Source of the DNA: Lysinibacillus sp. B2A1
GTDB lineage: Bacteria; Bacillota; Bacilli; Bacillales_A; Planococcaceae
Assembly (NCBI GenBank): GCA_002973635.1
Contig: CP027224.1
Coordinates: forward strand, 3,792,501 to 3,856,500
Length of the DNA: 64,000 bases
Reading direction: 5' to 3'
Each line of letters starts with the position of its first letter. Positions within the stretch are counted from its first letter, which is position 1. This document shows positions 1 through 8,226 of the stretch, piece by piece. Made by a program: the position numbers and the translations under genes. The notes beneath the pieces are model-generated. The model worked only from the letters and a program-made list of their open reading frames with translations, did not search any database and was not told the DNA's origin.

Positions 1-187
1 TAAGTGCGACGATTGTTTTTTTTGTAAAATCAGAGGTTTGTAACTTGTCACCAATTTCTTCAGCATAATTTGTTGTGGAAGGAGTTTGGATAGCAGGTAC
101 ATATAAGGGTTGTTTAGTTGCAAACAGTACCAAACTAATGAAAATGATGAAAAATAAAATAAAACTACTTTTTATTAAGAATTTCAT
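1..187 (-). CDS. Secreted or membrane-anchored protein, partial
   Basis: The 3' part of this gene lies beyond the left edge; only about 62 N-terminal residues are visible. The start is the ATG at 187, seven bases after GGAGAGA. The N terminus is MKFLIKSS followed by a strongly hydrophobic run to about residue 23, which fits a signal peptide or anchor, then a polar segment. No lipobox is seen. The family cannot be named from this fragment. Confidence 0.6.
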   Translation of the reverse strand, partial: MKFLIKSSFILFFIIFISLVLFATKQPLYVPAIQTPSTTNYAEEIGDKLQTSDFTKKTIVAL

Positions 188-261
188 CCATTCTCTCCAT
201 TCCATCTGTAATTATCCTAGACATGACCTTTATAGAAAAAAATTCACCGTCACCTGAAAAT

Positions 262-290
262 TGCCAGGCTATACATAAAGCTGCCTGGCA
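262..290 (-). terminator. Stem-loop terminator after the gp25-like gene
   Basis: TGCCAGGC (262-269) pairs with GCCTGGCA (283-290). On the minus strand it is followed by ATTTTC and on the plus strand by six Ts, so it may act both ways. It sits between two minus-strand genes. Confidence 0.6.
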
Positions 291-296
291 GATTTT

Positions 297-620
297 TTAT
301 CGAAAAAGCTTTCTTGAACGGTTTTTTACAACTACTTTGACAACTGGTTCTAGTTTTCCAACATAAGTATCTCCTAAATAATCCACATCTATTATGATAG
401 CTCGTGGTTCAAAGCGTTGGATGCTCTCAATAAGACGTGCCGTATTACGTCTTTTGACAAGCTGGAAAGGTGTAAGAGAATTCGACCTAAAATCATTTTC
501 TCTTGAAAATGGGCAAGAAATTACGAAAGTAGATAAGATTAAAGCTACATTTTGTAATATTTCATCAACGCCTGTAGCACTGAAGTCAATGTTACTTGCA
601 GCAGTTACTTGATGTGTCAT
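297..620 (-). CDS. Phage baseplate GPW/gp25-like protein, orphan
   Basis: About 107 residues. The ATG at 620 (MTHQV) is preferred over one at 647 because AAAGG lies eight bases upstream. The pattern VDEILQNVALILST near the N terminus, then IESIQRFEPRA and GKLEPVVKV, resembles the gp25-like baseplate wedge family of contractile phage tails, in which an FEPR or YEPR motif precedes a final beta strand. No other tail gene is visible nearby, so this is either a phage remnant or the edge of an element to the left. The assignment rests on pattern memory, not a search. Confidence 0.55.
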   Translation of the reverse strand: MTHQVTAASNIDFSATGVDEILQNVALILSTFVISCPFSRENDFRSNSLTPFQLVKRRNTARLIESIQRFEPRAIIIDVDYLGDTYVGKLEPVVKVVVKNRSRKLFR

Positions 621-803
621 TCTATCAACCTTTCTTCTGCAATGCATACTATTAAGTTTATTTTCTCTGAAAAAAGAGCACTTAAATATGTATGCTAATT
701 GCTCAAAAGATATGAACGATGTATCTTTTCTCTTATAACAGTACCCTTCTCCATTTTCCTTTAAACACTTACCATATGCTAACGAATGACTGTTACTAGC
801 CTT

Positions 804-998
804 CTATCTTACCAAAGCGTAGTAGACAACATACAACCAACTTAAACAGCCATGTATAATAGCCCACAGTATTGAATGATTGGCACTCCAAGAAATTGTA
901 ATCGCTAGAACAGAACCAAATCCAATACCGTTTTTCACAACTGTTTTATTTTCCAATTTTAGCACCTTCCTTGTCTTATTGTTTTGAAGCCTCATCAT
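804..998 (-). CDS. Small conserved membrane protein
   Basis: About 64 residues, starting MMRLQ; AGGAGGAAAT lies directly upstream. The second ATG (995) gives a more usual seven-base spacing and may be the real start. A basic N terminus is followed by one or two hydrophobic segments (GIGFGSVLAITISW and ILWAIIHGCLSWLYVVYYAL). It resembles a small uncharacterised membrane protein common in Bacilli. No function is known. Confidence 0.6.
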   Translation of the reverse strand: MMRLQNNKTRKVLKLENKTVVKNGIGFGSVLAITISWSANHSILWAIIHGCLSWLYVVYYALVR

Positions 999-1085
999 AT
1001 TTCCTCCTCTAGCAATTTTATGTTTACAAACATATGCACCTACCATTTATCTACACATATGATAAAGCAAAAGGAGGGAGCATAA

Positions 1086-1295
1086 TTGCCATGGCAACAT
1101 AAAATTCAATATTTAATTGGCCAGCCTGTTGGAATTTCATTGGCAAATGGTCAAGGAACATCAGGTATATTATGTGGTGTATCTAGAGGGAAACTTATGG
1201 TTCTTGAATATTTATATCAAGCTCAATTTGCGTTAAAGCAATATGAATTTCAAATGATTCAAGACGTTAATGGTTTTCCACCCTGCCAAATGTAA
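1086..1295 (+). CDS. Small uncharacterised protein, TTG start
   Basis: 69 residues from a TTG at 1086, with AAGGAGGGAG just upstream. The nearby ATG at 1091 is in another frame and stops at once, so TTG is the only sensible start. The sequence has a short beta-rich look (GQPVGISLANGQGTSGILCG, then EYLYQAQFALKQYEF and a C-terminal PPCQM). It recalls small Lsm-like proteins of Bacilli, but I cannot assign a family with confidence. Confidence 0.55.
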   Translation: MPWQHKIQYLIGQPVGISLANGQGTSGILCGVSRGKLMVLEYLYQAQFALKQYEFQMIQDVNGFPPCQM

Positions 1296-1301
1296 CGTGC
1301 A

Positions 1302-1348
1302 AGCCTTCGCAAACTCTTTCATCGACCATTGCGAAGGCTTTTCGTTTA
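1302..1348 (+). terminator. Rho-independent terminator
   Basis: AGCCTTCGCAA (1302-1312) pairs perfectly with TTGCGAAGGCT (1329-1339), followed by TTTTCGTTT. It ends the small plus-strand gene at 1086. Confidence 0.85.
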
Positions 1349-1441
1349 TGCGTAGCTACAATGAGTACATACTATCAAGCTATTGTTGAGTGTTGGATCT
1401 ATGACTAGTAAAGTCACTGTGAATGAGAGACGATATTACGT

Positions 1442-2689
1442 TTAATAAAAATCACAGTGAACACGCCACTCTTTTAGAGTTGGGTTAAAAAAGAAATAGA
1501 AATTCCCACTATCCACAATATTGAAATACGCCTTTTCGTCTGAGGCTATCTGTAAGACAAATGGATAGTCCTCGCCATAATCATGACCGCTTTGGCAAAA
1601 TGCTGGATAGCCACCTATTTTATGAACAGCGTAAATTTCCTCCACAATATCATCAAAATAATCTAGCTCTTCGTCATTTTCGAGCCTTAAAATTTCATCC
1701 TCCACCTCACAAGGGATACCTCCCCCATCCCATGAAGGATAATCATTAACTATTAGCTTAGGCATAAGTGGAAATGCACGAATATGGTCATGCTGCCAAT
1801 TTCGCTGTATCAAACCCTTTAATGATGTATAGACTCTAATTTCAAAAAATCGACTTAGATCATCCTCTATTAAATGATGAAATATTTCCTCGTGGATAAA
1901 TACAGTCAATAGCTCTATTGATTGTAGTGATTCTGGTACAAAAGGTAGCTCCTTCAAAAACAGTGTAGCAAGTGGCTGAAACTCTTTTGGTCTCTGTTCC
2001 TCAGGTAATGACCATCCAACAAAGCCAATCCAGCTTTCAAGAAGATCATGAGTAGGGCGAATACCTCCTGTTGCAAAAATGGTAGCCTGTCTCACTAGCT
2101 GTGCCTTAATTTCATCAATGTTCATCATCAGCCCCCCTGTGTGACAAAAACAATCTGTTACATGATCATTGACCATCCCTATTGCCTGCATATAGGAGTA
2201 ACAAATCGTACTACCAACAAATTTAAAGCCATCCTTTTTCAATTGCTTACTCATTCGATCACTAATCTCTGTCGTGACAGGTACTTCAGCGATAGATGAC
2301 CACTCATTTACAATTGGCTGGTGATCTACAAAGCCCCAAATATAATGAGAAAATGAGCCGTATTTTTCCTGTATTTTTAGAAATGCTTGTGCATTTGAAA
2401 CAACACTCGCAATTTTTAGTTTATTACGGACAATACGAGTATCCTGACGGAGCTCCTCTAGCTTGTCCTCGGTATAGAGAATGATTTTTGAAGCATCGAA
2501 TTGGTCAAAAGCAGCTCGATATCCCTTTCTTTTTTGGAGAATGGTCCACCAGCTAAGCCCAGCCTGTGCCCCTTCTAAACATAGCATCTCGAATAAATGC
2601 TGATCATCATAGACGGGAACCCCCCATTCCTTGTCATGGTACTCTACGTATAGAGGCTCCTCTAGCTTTACCCATTCACATCTTTTCAT
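1442..2689 (-). CDS. tag: DNA-3-methyladenine glycosylase I fused to a DUF1963/YwqG-like domain
   Basis: Residues 1-186 match Tag, which removes 3-methyladenine from DNA: MKRCEW, YHDKEWGVP, CLEGAQAGLSW (the Glu here matches the catalytic Glu38 of E. coli Tag) and a C-terminal NDHVTDCFC. The zinc ligands of E. coli Tag (Cys4, His17, His175, Cys179) have counterparts. Residues 187-415 resemble the DUF1963 (YwqG-like) family, with IGGYPAFCQSG, PFVLQIASD and a C-terminal NFYFFF. E. coli Tag is only about 187 residues, so this is a fusion. The junction is a six-G run; with one G fewer, Tag would end at TGA and a second gene would start at the overlapping ATG. Tag identity is strong; whether the fusion is real is uncertain. 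Confidence 0.85.
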   Translation of the reverse strand: MKRCEWVKLEEPLYVEYHDKEWGVPVYDDQHLFEMLCLEGAQAGLSWWTILQKRKGYRAAFDQFDASKIILYTEDKLEELRQDTRIVRNKLKIASVVSNAQAFLKIQEKYGSFSHYIWGFVDHQPIVNEWSSIAEVPVTTEISDRMSKQLKKDGFKFVGSTICYSYMQAIGMVNDHVTDCFCHTGGLMMNIDEIKAQLVRQATIFATGGIRPTHDLLESWIGFVGWSLPEEQRPKEFQPLATLFLKELPFVPESLQSIELLTVFIHEEIFHHLIEDDLSRFFEIRVYTSLKGLIQRNWQHDHIRAFPLMPKLIVNDYPSWDGGGIPCEVEDEILRLENDEELDYFDDIVEEIYAVHKIGGYPAFCQSGHDYGEDYPFVLQIASDEKAYFNIVDSGNFYFFFNPTLKEWRVHCDFY

Positions 2690-2715
2690 TTATAGTCCCC
2701 CCATTTTTCTATGTA

Positions 2716-3318
2716 TCATTTTATGCCTATTATACAAAGGCATCCTTTGCGCGCATTTTCGATAATTTGAATCCTTTGAAACCCTATACTTTCGTATAGC
2801 TGCTCAATTTCTGATTTTGTTTTATAGGCCTTCATATGATAATTAATTTTATAGAGCTCTGATATAATAATAAATTTTCCACCATGCTTTAATACTCTAA
2901 AGACTTCCTTCACGTCATTTGCTAAATCTGGCCAAAAATAATGTGTTTGGAAAGCTGTAATCGTATCGAAAAACTGATCTGGATATGGAATATTTGAAAC
3001 ACTTGCTTGCTTAACAATGACCTTACCATTTGCCACATCCATTTTATTTGTTTTTATGGAGTCCCTGACAGCCTGCTCAGAAAAATCTATACCGTAGACT
3101 TTACCACTTGGATTAATATTCGATAAAGTTTGAAGTGTTTTTCCACCTCCACAGCCAATATCTAACACAGTATCGCCATCATATACATCACCATGCTTAA
3201 TCAGCCATGTATTCATACAACTATGCGCAAAATTCATTATACGTAACATCACTGACCCTACAAATCCATTTGGCTTCTTAGCTTGCTCAATCAAGCGTTG
3301 TAAAAGTGTCAATTTCAA
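2716..3318 (-). CDS. Class I SAM-dependent methyltransferase
   Basis: 200 residues. Motif I for S-adenosylmethionine binding is clear (VLDIGCGGGKT, about residues 52-62), followed by the acidic residue of strand 2 (VYGIDFSE) and later motifs (FFDTITAFQTHYFW, EVFRVLKHGGKF). This is the Methyltransf_11-type fold. The substrate cannot be told. Its ATG overlaps the stop of the upstream hydrolase gene by four bases, so the two are probably co-translated. Confidence 0.85.
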   Translation of the reverse strand: MKLTLLQRLIEQAKKPNGFVGSVMLRIMNFAHSCMNTWLIKHGDVYDGDTVLDIGCGGGKTLQTLSNINPSGKVYGIDFSEQAVRDSIKTNKMDVANGKVIVKQASVSNIPYPDQFFDTITAFQTHYFWPDLANDVKEVFRVLKHGGKFIIISELYKINYHMKAYKTKSEIEQLYESIGFQRIQIIENARKGCLCIIGIK

Positions 3319-3863
3319 CTTCCTCTCTCTAAAATCTGTTGTGATGTACAGATTAACACGTCTTTTCTCGCTAACTTCATTAAGGCTGTCGCCTTGCTTT
3401 TATCCGTGGTTCCTCCCACTGCATCATCTACAACAACCACCTTAAAGTTCCTTGTTAATGCCCCATTAACCGTTGCGCTGACACAGCCTTCAACAAACAC
3501 ACCCAAAACGATTAATTCGTTAATATGTTGTTTAGAGAGGTACGTTGCTAAGTCTGGATTACTAAATGCATCTGCTTTATTTTTTGGAAAATATTTCCCC
3601 TCCACCAAGGCTAATCGTTCATCAAATTCAGCCCCTTTCGTTCCTTTTAAAGCAGTAAATTTTCGGAAAAGGTTTGACAGTATTTGTGTTCGCTTAAACT
3701 CATTTCTAATATAGATAATAGAAATCTGTTGCTCTTGCACTTTATGAATGAGAATATTAATGCGATTTATGGTAGACTCCATTTGCTGCTTTGCTATAGG
3801 CAGTCTGGCTTGATCACTCATGTAATCGTTTTGAATATCCAGTATCAGTAAGGCTTTTTTCAA
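3315..3863 (-). CDS. Isochorismatase-family cysteine hydrolase
   Basis: 182 residues from a TTG start with GGGGG seven bases upstream. The fold signature is complete: LLILDIQNDYM with the catalytic Asp, a mid-protein Lys region, and GVFVEGCVSATV with the nucleophilic Cys. Members hydrolyse isochorismate, nicotinamide or related amides; the specific substrate is unknown. It is the first gene of a two-gene unit with the methyltransferase. Confidence 0.85.
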   Translation of the reverse strand: MKKALLILDIQNDYMSDQARLPIAKQQMESTINRINILIHKVQEQQISIIYIRNEFKRTQILSNLFRKFTALKGTKGAEFDERLALVEGKYFPKNKADAFSNPDLATYLSKQHINELIVLGVFVEGCVSATVNGALTRNFKVVVVDDAVGGTTDKSKATALMKLARKDVLICTSQQILERGS

Positions 3864-4140
3864 GTTCTATCCCCCAATCGTTTTAAAGCGCTTACTATCT
3901 TTACGTTTTAATAAATTAATTAGTTTCATTATTTACCATTTCAGCAGGCTATATTAAACATAGTTGGCATTAAACATACCTCATTAATAGTAACTCTGGC
4001 TGTCTGAAAAAAGGACTTCAACCTAAAATAAAAAAGGGACTTAAAAGAAAGCCCCATTTGTTGACATGCTATTTAATTTCAAATATGTTGGATTTCAATC
4101 AATCAATCCGAAGTCAAATTTCCTGTTCCTTCGACATTTT

Positions 4141-4332
4141 TTAATTTAGATATGTATTGTTTGAAATATTTCGTTCACGCTCATCTATAACTAGATGGAT
4201 AATAAATGCTAGTTGTTGCTCAATTCGCATATTGTTAAGCTGTAGAATTTCAGCAATTGCACTTTTTTGATTCTCCTCTAACTCCGCCTTCTCTAGCATT
4301 AACATAATTTCTTCTTTCGAAAGCCCAAACAT
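4141..4332 (-). CDS. Small helical protein of unknown function
   Basis: 63 residues, ATG start with AGGGGTGAAA about eight bases upstream. It is predicted to be almost entirely helical and charged (LSKEEIMLMLEKAELEENQKSAI, read in pieces), without a membrane segment or Cys. It stands alone between two AT-rich gaps. No family recognised. Confidence 0.55.
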   Translation of the reverse strand: MFGLSKEEIMLMLEKAELEENQKSAIAEILQLNNMRIEQQLAFIIHLVIDERERNISNNTYLN

Positions 4333-4821
4333 GCTCTTTCACCCCTAATTTACGCATAAATTTATTATTCCAAAATCATTATTATCTTTGTAAATACAAT
4401 GTTTAATGAACCGTTTTTACTAATTATAGGCTAAAACATGGAAATTAATCAATCCAAAATCTACATTTTCTTAATAATATTATTACTTTCTTCAAAAAAT
4501 ATTATTATTTTTAAAAATAACTTTCCTTTTAGGAATTATAATAATTCTTTTCCTCGATTAATTCTCTCACACTATTAATTATAAAAATAATATACCTTTT
4601 TGTCGAATTTTGTGAATTTTCGTCAATTGAACAAATAAGAAACCGTTTACAATTTTCCTATTGCAAATCTATTTGATCAATCTTTTCACTCCGATTTTTT
4701 AGCAAGCTGCCAACGTTTTTTAATGACAGTAAAGGAACTTAATTTTACCCTCTTTTTTACTAGTCAAAACCAAGCAGGCATTTTCAATTCTCCCCTGTAT
4801 TTTTACTACTTTGTTCCTGTC
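4333..4821. other. AT-rich intergenic gap
   Basis: About 490 bases of very AT-rich sequence with short runs of TAATATTATT. I see no convincing gene, RNA or repeat. It probably carries the promoter of the 63-residue gene. Confidence 0.5.
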
Positions 4822-4857
4822 ATAAAAAAAGTAATTTCAACATTAGTGAAACTACTT
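4822..4857 (-). terminator. Terminator of the beta-helix gene
   Basis: On the minus strand AAGTAGTTTCAC (4857-4846) pairs with TTGAAATTACTT (4840-4829) with two mismatches or wobbles, followed by TTTTTTT. Confidence 0.75.
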
Positions 4858-4879
4858 ATCCTACTCATTTATTCGGTTT

Positions 4880-6535
4880 TTACATTGTTTTTTTAATATT
4901 ATTGTTCTGAAGAATTAAAGTTACTTGTTGCAATACATCAATCGGTATATGCAGCTTTTCATTAAGACTGTGCAAATTTATTGATTCTGCTTGATTGATT
5001 TGGTTCACCGTTTGTTTCATTTTATCGTTAACATCTGCAGATATAGCAATGATTTTAGATGTGGCATCACTCTTCCACTTGGTTCCACCAGTCGCCCCTT
5101 GAATAAATAATTGACTCTTCTCTTGCACGATAGCTGGTATCTTTACAGCCGTCAGATCAATATTCTCCATCTCCAACATTGATTGATTAGACAACGCTAA
5201 AAAAGCACGATCCATTTCATCAATCGAACAATGCTTAATACGCCCCATCGACTTATCTGACCAAATAAGTGCATAGGGACTTTGCTTACCGTTGTTTTTA
5301 AATGCACTATTAGCAATCTCAAAAATAGCCTTGATACACGTGATAGTGTGACCGATAATGGCTTCAAATGTACATTTATCTGCAAATAAACGAGCATTAT
5401 TAATATAAAGATGATGTCCCTCAAGCTCCCGAATAGTCGTATGGTGAAGCATTATTTTTGCGTGATCATTCCCAAAAATACCGCCTGCCTGCCCATATTG
5501 AAGGACAGATTGATTGAGCTTTAGGTAACTAGCATCGACGATGAAATGGAATTGCTGATGATCCTGAATTAAACATTCTGACATAGATACATTTGCTTCA
5601 TTTACAATTGTAACCCCTGTCGTCTGTCCCTTCATCACACTGCATTTACAAATCTCTACCTTACTGTTTTCAATGATCAGCTGTGACTTATAATGTTCTT
5701 GAACCTTGCAATCATACAGTTTTGCGTTAGACTGTTCAGCAATATAAATGCCATGCCCCTGTCCATCAGAAAAGATAGAATCCGTAAGCCAGACCTCACT
5801 GCTATGAACAACCAAATTTGTATCCAGATGCCGCTTTATTTCACAGCCATCCATCGTTAATGTCGATTGATCGAGCAGCTGAATCCCTAAATCTTGCCCC
5901 TGATGAATAAGTGTATTTCTCATCGTCATGCTACTAGCAGCTGCAACAATTTGTGTTTGCTGATGACCATGAATTTCACAGTCCACAATATCTATTTTTA
6001 CATTGCGAATCGCAAAAATACCATTTGTTTTTCCTTCCAATAGCATACAATGGGTTAATTCAATTTCACTATTCTGCACCATAATTTGAGCCTTTGTATG
6101 GTGCTGGATTGTAGTATCCATAAGAATAACACTTGAGCCATTATCAATATGCAAACCATAATGATTATTTGGACTAGCTAGAATATCAACATTTTTCATC
6201 ATTAGACTTCCAAAGCTAACAGTCACCTGTGTTTGTACCAATTGCTGTTCAATCACACAGTTTTCCAGCTGTAAATCCCCTTTAACATAAATCCCCTGCC
6301 CTTGTGTAAAGCGTAAATTCCGCATATGGGCATGTGTATTATAGCGGATAAATACACCACCTTTAATCGTCACATTTCCAACTCCATAAAGGGTCAGCCT
6401 TTTGGAAATTTCAAAGCTCTCTTCATAGACTCCATCTCGAATTTCAATAAAATCCCCTGGTTCAGCATCTCGAATCGCATCCTCAATACGCTGGTAACGA
6501 TGCATAATACTTCTCTTTACAACAAGCGTCGCCAT
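4880..6535 (-). CDS. Right-handed parallel beta-helix repeat protein
   Basis: 551 residues from the ATG at 6535 (AGAGGAG seven bases upstream; the ORF extends 21 bases further without a ribosome site). The N terminus (YQRIEDAIRDAEPGDFIEIRDG) is the usual entry to a pectin-lyase-like helix. From about residue 50 to 420 it is built of coils of about 23 residues. Two coil types alternate: one carries H-x-x-x-Q then a short strand, the other GQ-x-x-G-I. The C-terminal 90 residues are not helical repeats and contain a polar helix. No signal peptide is present, so it is probably intracellular. Similar beta-helix sensors occur beside AAA ATPases; none is seen here. Ligand unknown. Confidence 0.75.
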   Translation of the reverse strand: MATLVVKRSIMHRYQRIEDAIRDAEPGDFIEIRDGVYEESFEISKRLTLYGVGNVTIKGGVFIRYNTHAHMRNLRFTQGQGIYVKGDLQLENCVIEQQLVQTQVTVSFGSLMMKNVDILASPNNHYGLHIDNGSSVILMDTTIQHHTKAQIMVQNSEIELTHCMLLEGKTNGIFAIRNVKIDIVDCEIHGHQQTQIVAAASSMTMRNTLIHQGQDLGIQLLDQSTLTMDGCEIKRHLDTNLVVHSSEVWLTDSIFSDGQGHGIYIAEQSNAKLYDCKVQEHYKSQLIIENSKVEICKCSVMKGQTTGVTIVNEANVSMSECLIQDHQQFHFIVDASYLKLNQSVLQYGQAGGIFGNDHAKIMLHHTTIRELEGHHLYINNARLFADKCTFEAIIGHTITCIKAIFEIANSAFKNNGKQSPYALIWSDKSMGRIKHCSIDEMDRAFLALSNQSMLEMENIDLTAVKIPAIVQEKSQLFIQGATGGTKWKSDATSKIIAISADVNDKMKQTVNQINQAESINLHSLNEKLHIPIDVLQQVTLILQNNNIKKTM

Positions 6536-6794
6536 CTCCACACTCCTCTGCCGCAATCAAGCCACTCATTTTATTAGCCAGACCATTATCGTACTTGCGT
6601 TTTATTATATTTATATACCCATTGAACTTCCTATTATTCAATTTTGTACAAATAATTTAGAAGTAATTCTTATGAGGCAGGTGATCGCTAATAATTTTGA
6701 GAGTATTAAAGCTATATGGTGGTTAAAACCGCGATGTTAATTCTTTAGGCATAGAAGACTCTTGAACACATTTTATGGTGGGGAAGATGGTGTT

Positions 6795-6894
6795 ATTTCA
6801 ATTAATACTCTTCATGTAAAGAGTGACGTCAAGCATTGGATGGTGATTCAGATGGCAAATAATTTCAATCCACACTCTCCATACAGAGAGTGAC
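6795..6894 (-). CRISPR. Two-repeat CRISPR remnant of subtype I-C character, no cas genes
   Basis: Two 33-base repeats (6795-6827 and 6862-6894) enclose one 34-base spacer (6828-6861). The second repeat read on the minus strand starts GTCACTCTC and ends GTGGATTGAAAT, the end typical of subtype I-C repeats, with an ACTCT/AGAGT stem in the middle. The first repeat matches it at 26 of 33 positions, with differences concentrated in the middle. A degenerate repeat is usual at the leader-distal end, so the leader would lie at 6895 upward, where the sequence is AT-rich. No cas gene is present in the window. Confidence 0.7.
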
Positions 6895-7009
6895 AGGAAA
6901 ATTTAATGTAATTTTAATAAACATATCATTTACTTAATTTAATTAAATTTATTATAGGTAATAAGAATTATTATTTTTAAAATAAAACATATAAAGTCCA
7001 TTAAATTTC

Positions 7010-7054
7010 GGTGCGAATCTCTCTGTATAAATATGTTTGCTTGCTATTCGCACC
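7010..7054. repeat. Inverted repeat next to the CRISPR remnant
   Basis: GGTGCGAAT (7010-7018) and ATTCGCACC (7046-7054) form a perfect nine-base stem. The loop side carries CTCTCTGTATA, and just after the stem comes CTCTCCATAC, both ten-base matches to parts of the CRISPR repeat (one in each orientation). The rest of the 6536-7186 gap shows no gene. Confidence 0.5.
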
Positions 7055-7180
7055 TCTCCATACTATAACAAAATATCATATTCTAAATTTATTTTAGTTA
7101 GAATTTCACATTTAATTAGTATTATATATCCAAAACTTACATATCTCTAATATGTTTTACATTCCAGTACATCTGTTGAA

Positions 7181-7224
7181 AAAATAAAACCAGCAATAAC
7201 CGATTATTTCGGTGTTGCTGGTTT
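7181..7224 (-). terminator. Terminator of the His-rich protein gene
   Basis: On the minus strand AAACCAGCAACACCGA pairs with TCGGTTATTGCTGGTTT (imperfect in the middle), followed by TATTTTTTC. Confidence 0.8.
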
Positions 7225-7234
7225 AGTCCGATTA

Positions 7235-8146
7235 TTATTTTTTATGTTTTACAAATAGAAAGCCCATTATGACAGCTACTAGTACAAGTAAGGCTGCAAT
7301 CCATACAGTGTTTGATGAAGTTTCATTTGACTCTTTTGTAGATTGCTGTTGATCTATGGGTGTAGCGTTTTCTGATTGTACCTGTGTCTTACTCGTAGCT
7401 TGTGCGGGCGAACTTATTTGAATGTATTGAAGGGTAGGTGTGTCTGTAGACTGTCCTTCATGATGATCGCCGCTTTGGTCATGACTATGTTGATGACTGC
7501 CACCTGTAGTTAAAATCGATTTTTCTACTGTTTGTCCTACCCAGCTTTTAGCGTCTGTTGAATCTGCGAAAATACGTGGATGCCCTGAAAGCATGTAGGT
7601 TGTGCCGTTGATGACCACTCCAGTCTCGTCACCTGTTACGACATCTTCAATTGTTCCAGTTGGTCCTTCTGAAAAGCCTCCCATTTGAATTAAGGAGTGT
7701 CCACCCATATCAACATCAAGTTGATCTGTTAGAAATGAAATATATTCTTCTTTCGTTAAAGTCGCATCTGGTTTTTCCAGCTCTAGTTTATGATGAAATA
7801 AGGCTGTATTTATTTCTTTATACGTAATGTCACCCTCCAACGAAGACACATAGTCCTCATTTTTGGCTGCTTGTGCTAGCTCATCAACTGTAGCGCCTTC
7901 AAGACCAAAGAAACCGCCTAACCAGCCCGCAAAATGTTTTCGTGATAAATTTTCTGTTGGATTTAAATTCATATCTTTTCCATTATAGCCAAGTAATCCA
8001 ATGCTATGTAGTACCATGATTTCCTGTATCGTTGGAGCAGTTTCTGAAACATCTGCATAGAGCGTACTTTTATCCATAGTATGGGCATAGGCTACTGGAG
8101 CCATAAACAAAGTGCTCATTAGTATTAATAGTAAATATTTTCTCAA
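7235..8146 (-). CDS. Exported, membrane-anchored His-rich protein with an SLH-like region
   Basis: 303 residues from a TTG at 8146, seven bases after AAGGTGG. A signal peptide (RKYLLLILMSTLFMAPVAYA) is followed by a region that recalls S-layer homology motifs (IQEIMVLHSIGLLGYNGKDMNL, LSRKHFAGWLGGFFGL). Residues around 225-240 are His-rich (HQHSHDQSGDHHEG), which suggests metal binding. A Ser/Thr/Gln-rich stalk leads to a C-terminal membrane helix and KHKK tail, so the protein would be fixed outside the membrane. It is a single-gene unit with its own terminator. Function unknown. Confidence 0.65.
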   Translation of the reverse strand: MRKYLLLILMSTLFMAPVAYAHTMDKSTLYADVSETAPTIQEIMVLHSIGLLGYNGKDMNLNPTENLSRKHFAGWLGGFFGLEGATVDELAQAAKNEDYVSSLEGDITYKEINTALFHHKLELEKPDATLTKEEYISFLTDQLDVDMGGHSLIQMGGFSEGPTGTIEDVVTGDETGVVINGTTYMLSGHPRIFADSTDAKSWVGQTVEKSILTTGGSHQHSHDQSGDHHEGQSTDTPTLQYIQISSPAQATSKTQVQSENATPIDQQQSTKESNETSSNTVWIAALLVLVAVIMGFLFVKHKK

Positions 8147-8226
8147 AATGATTCCACCTTCCAATGCATTAGTATACAAGCTAATTGTGATGAAAGTATG
8201 AAATTCCGATAGATTTAATACTAATT

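Noticed and set aside
1423..1460. Inverted repeat TCACTGTGA/TCACAGTGA around the tag stop codon
   Set aside because: The arms are 20 bases apart with no T-run; too weak to call a terminator or operator.
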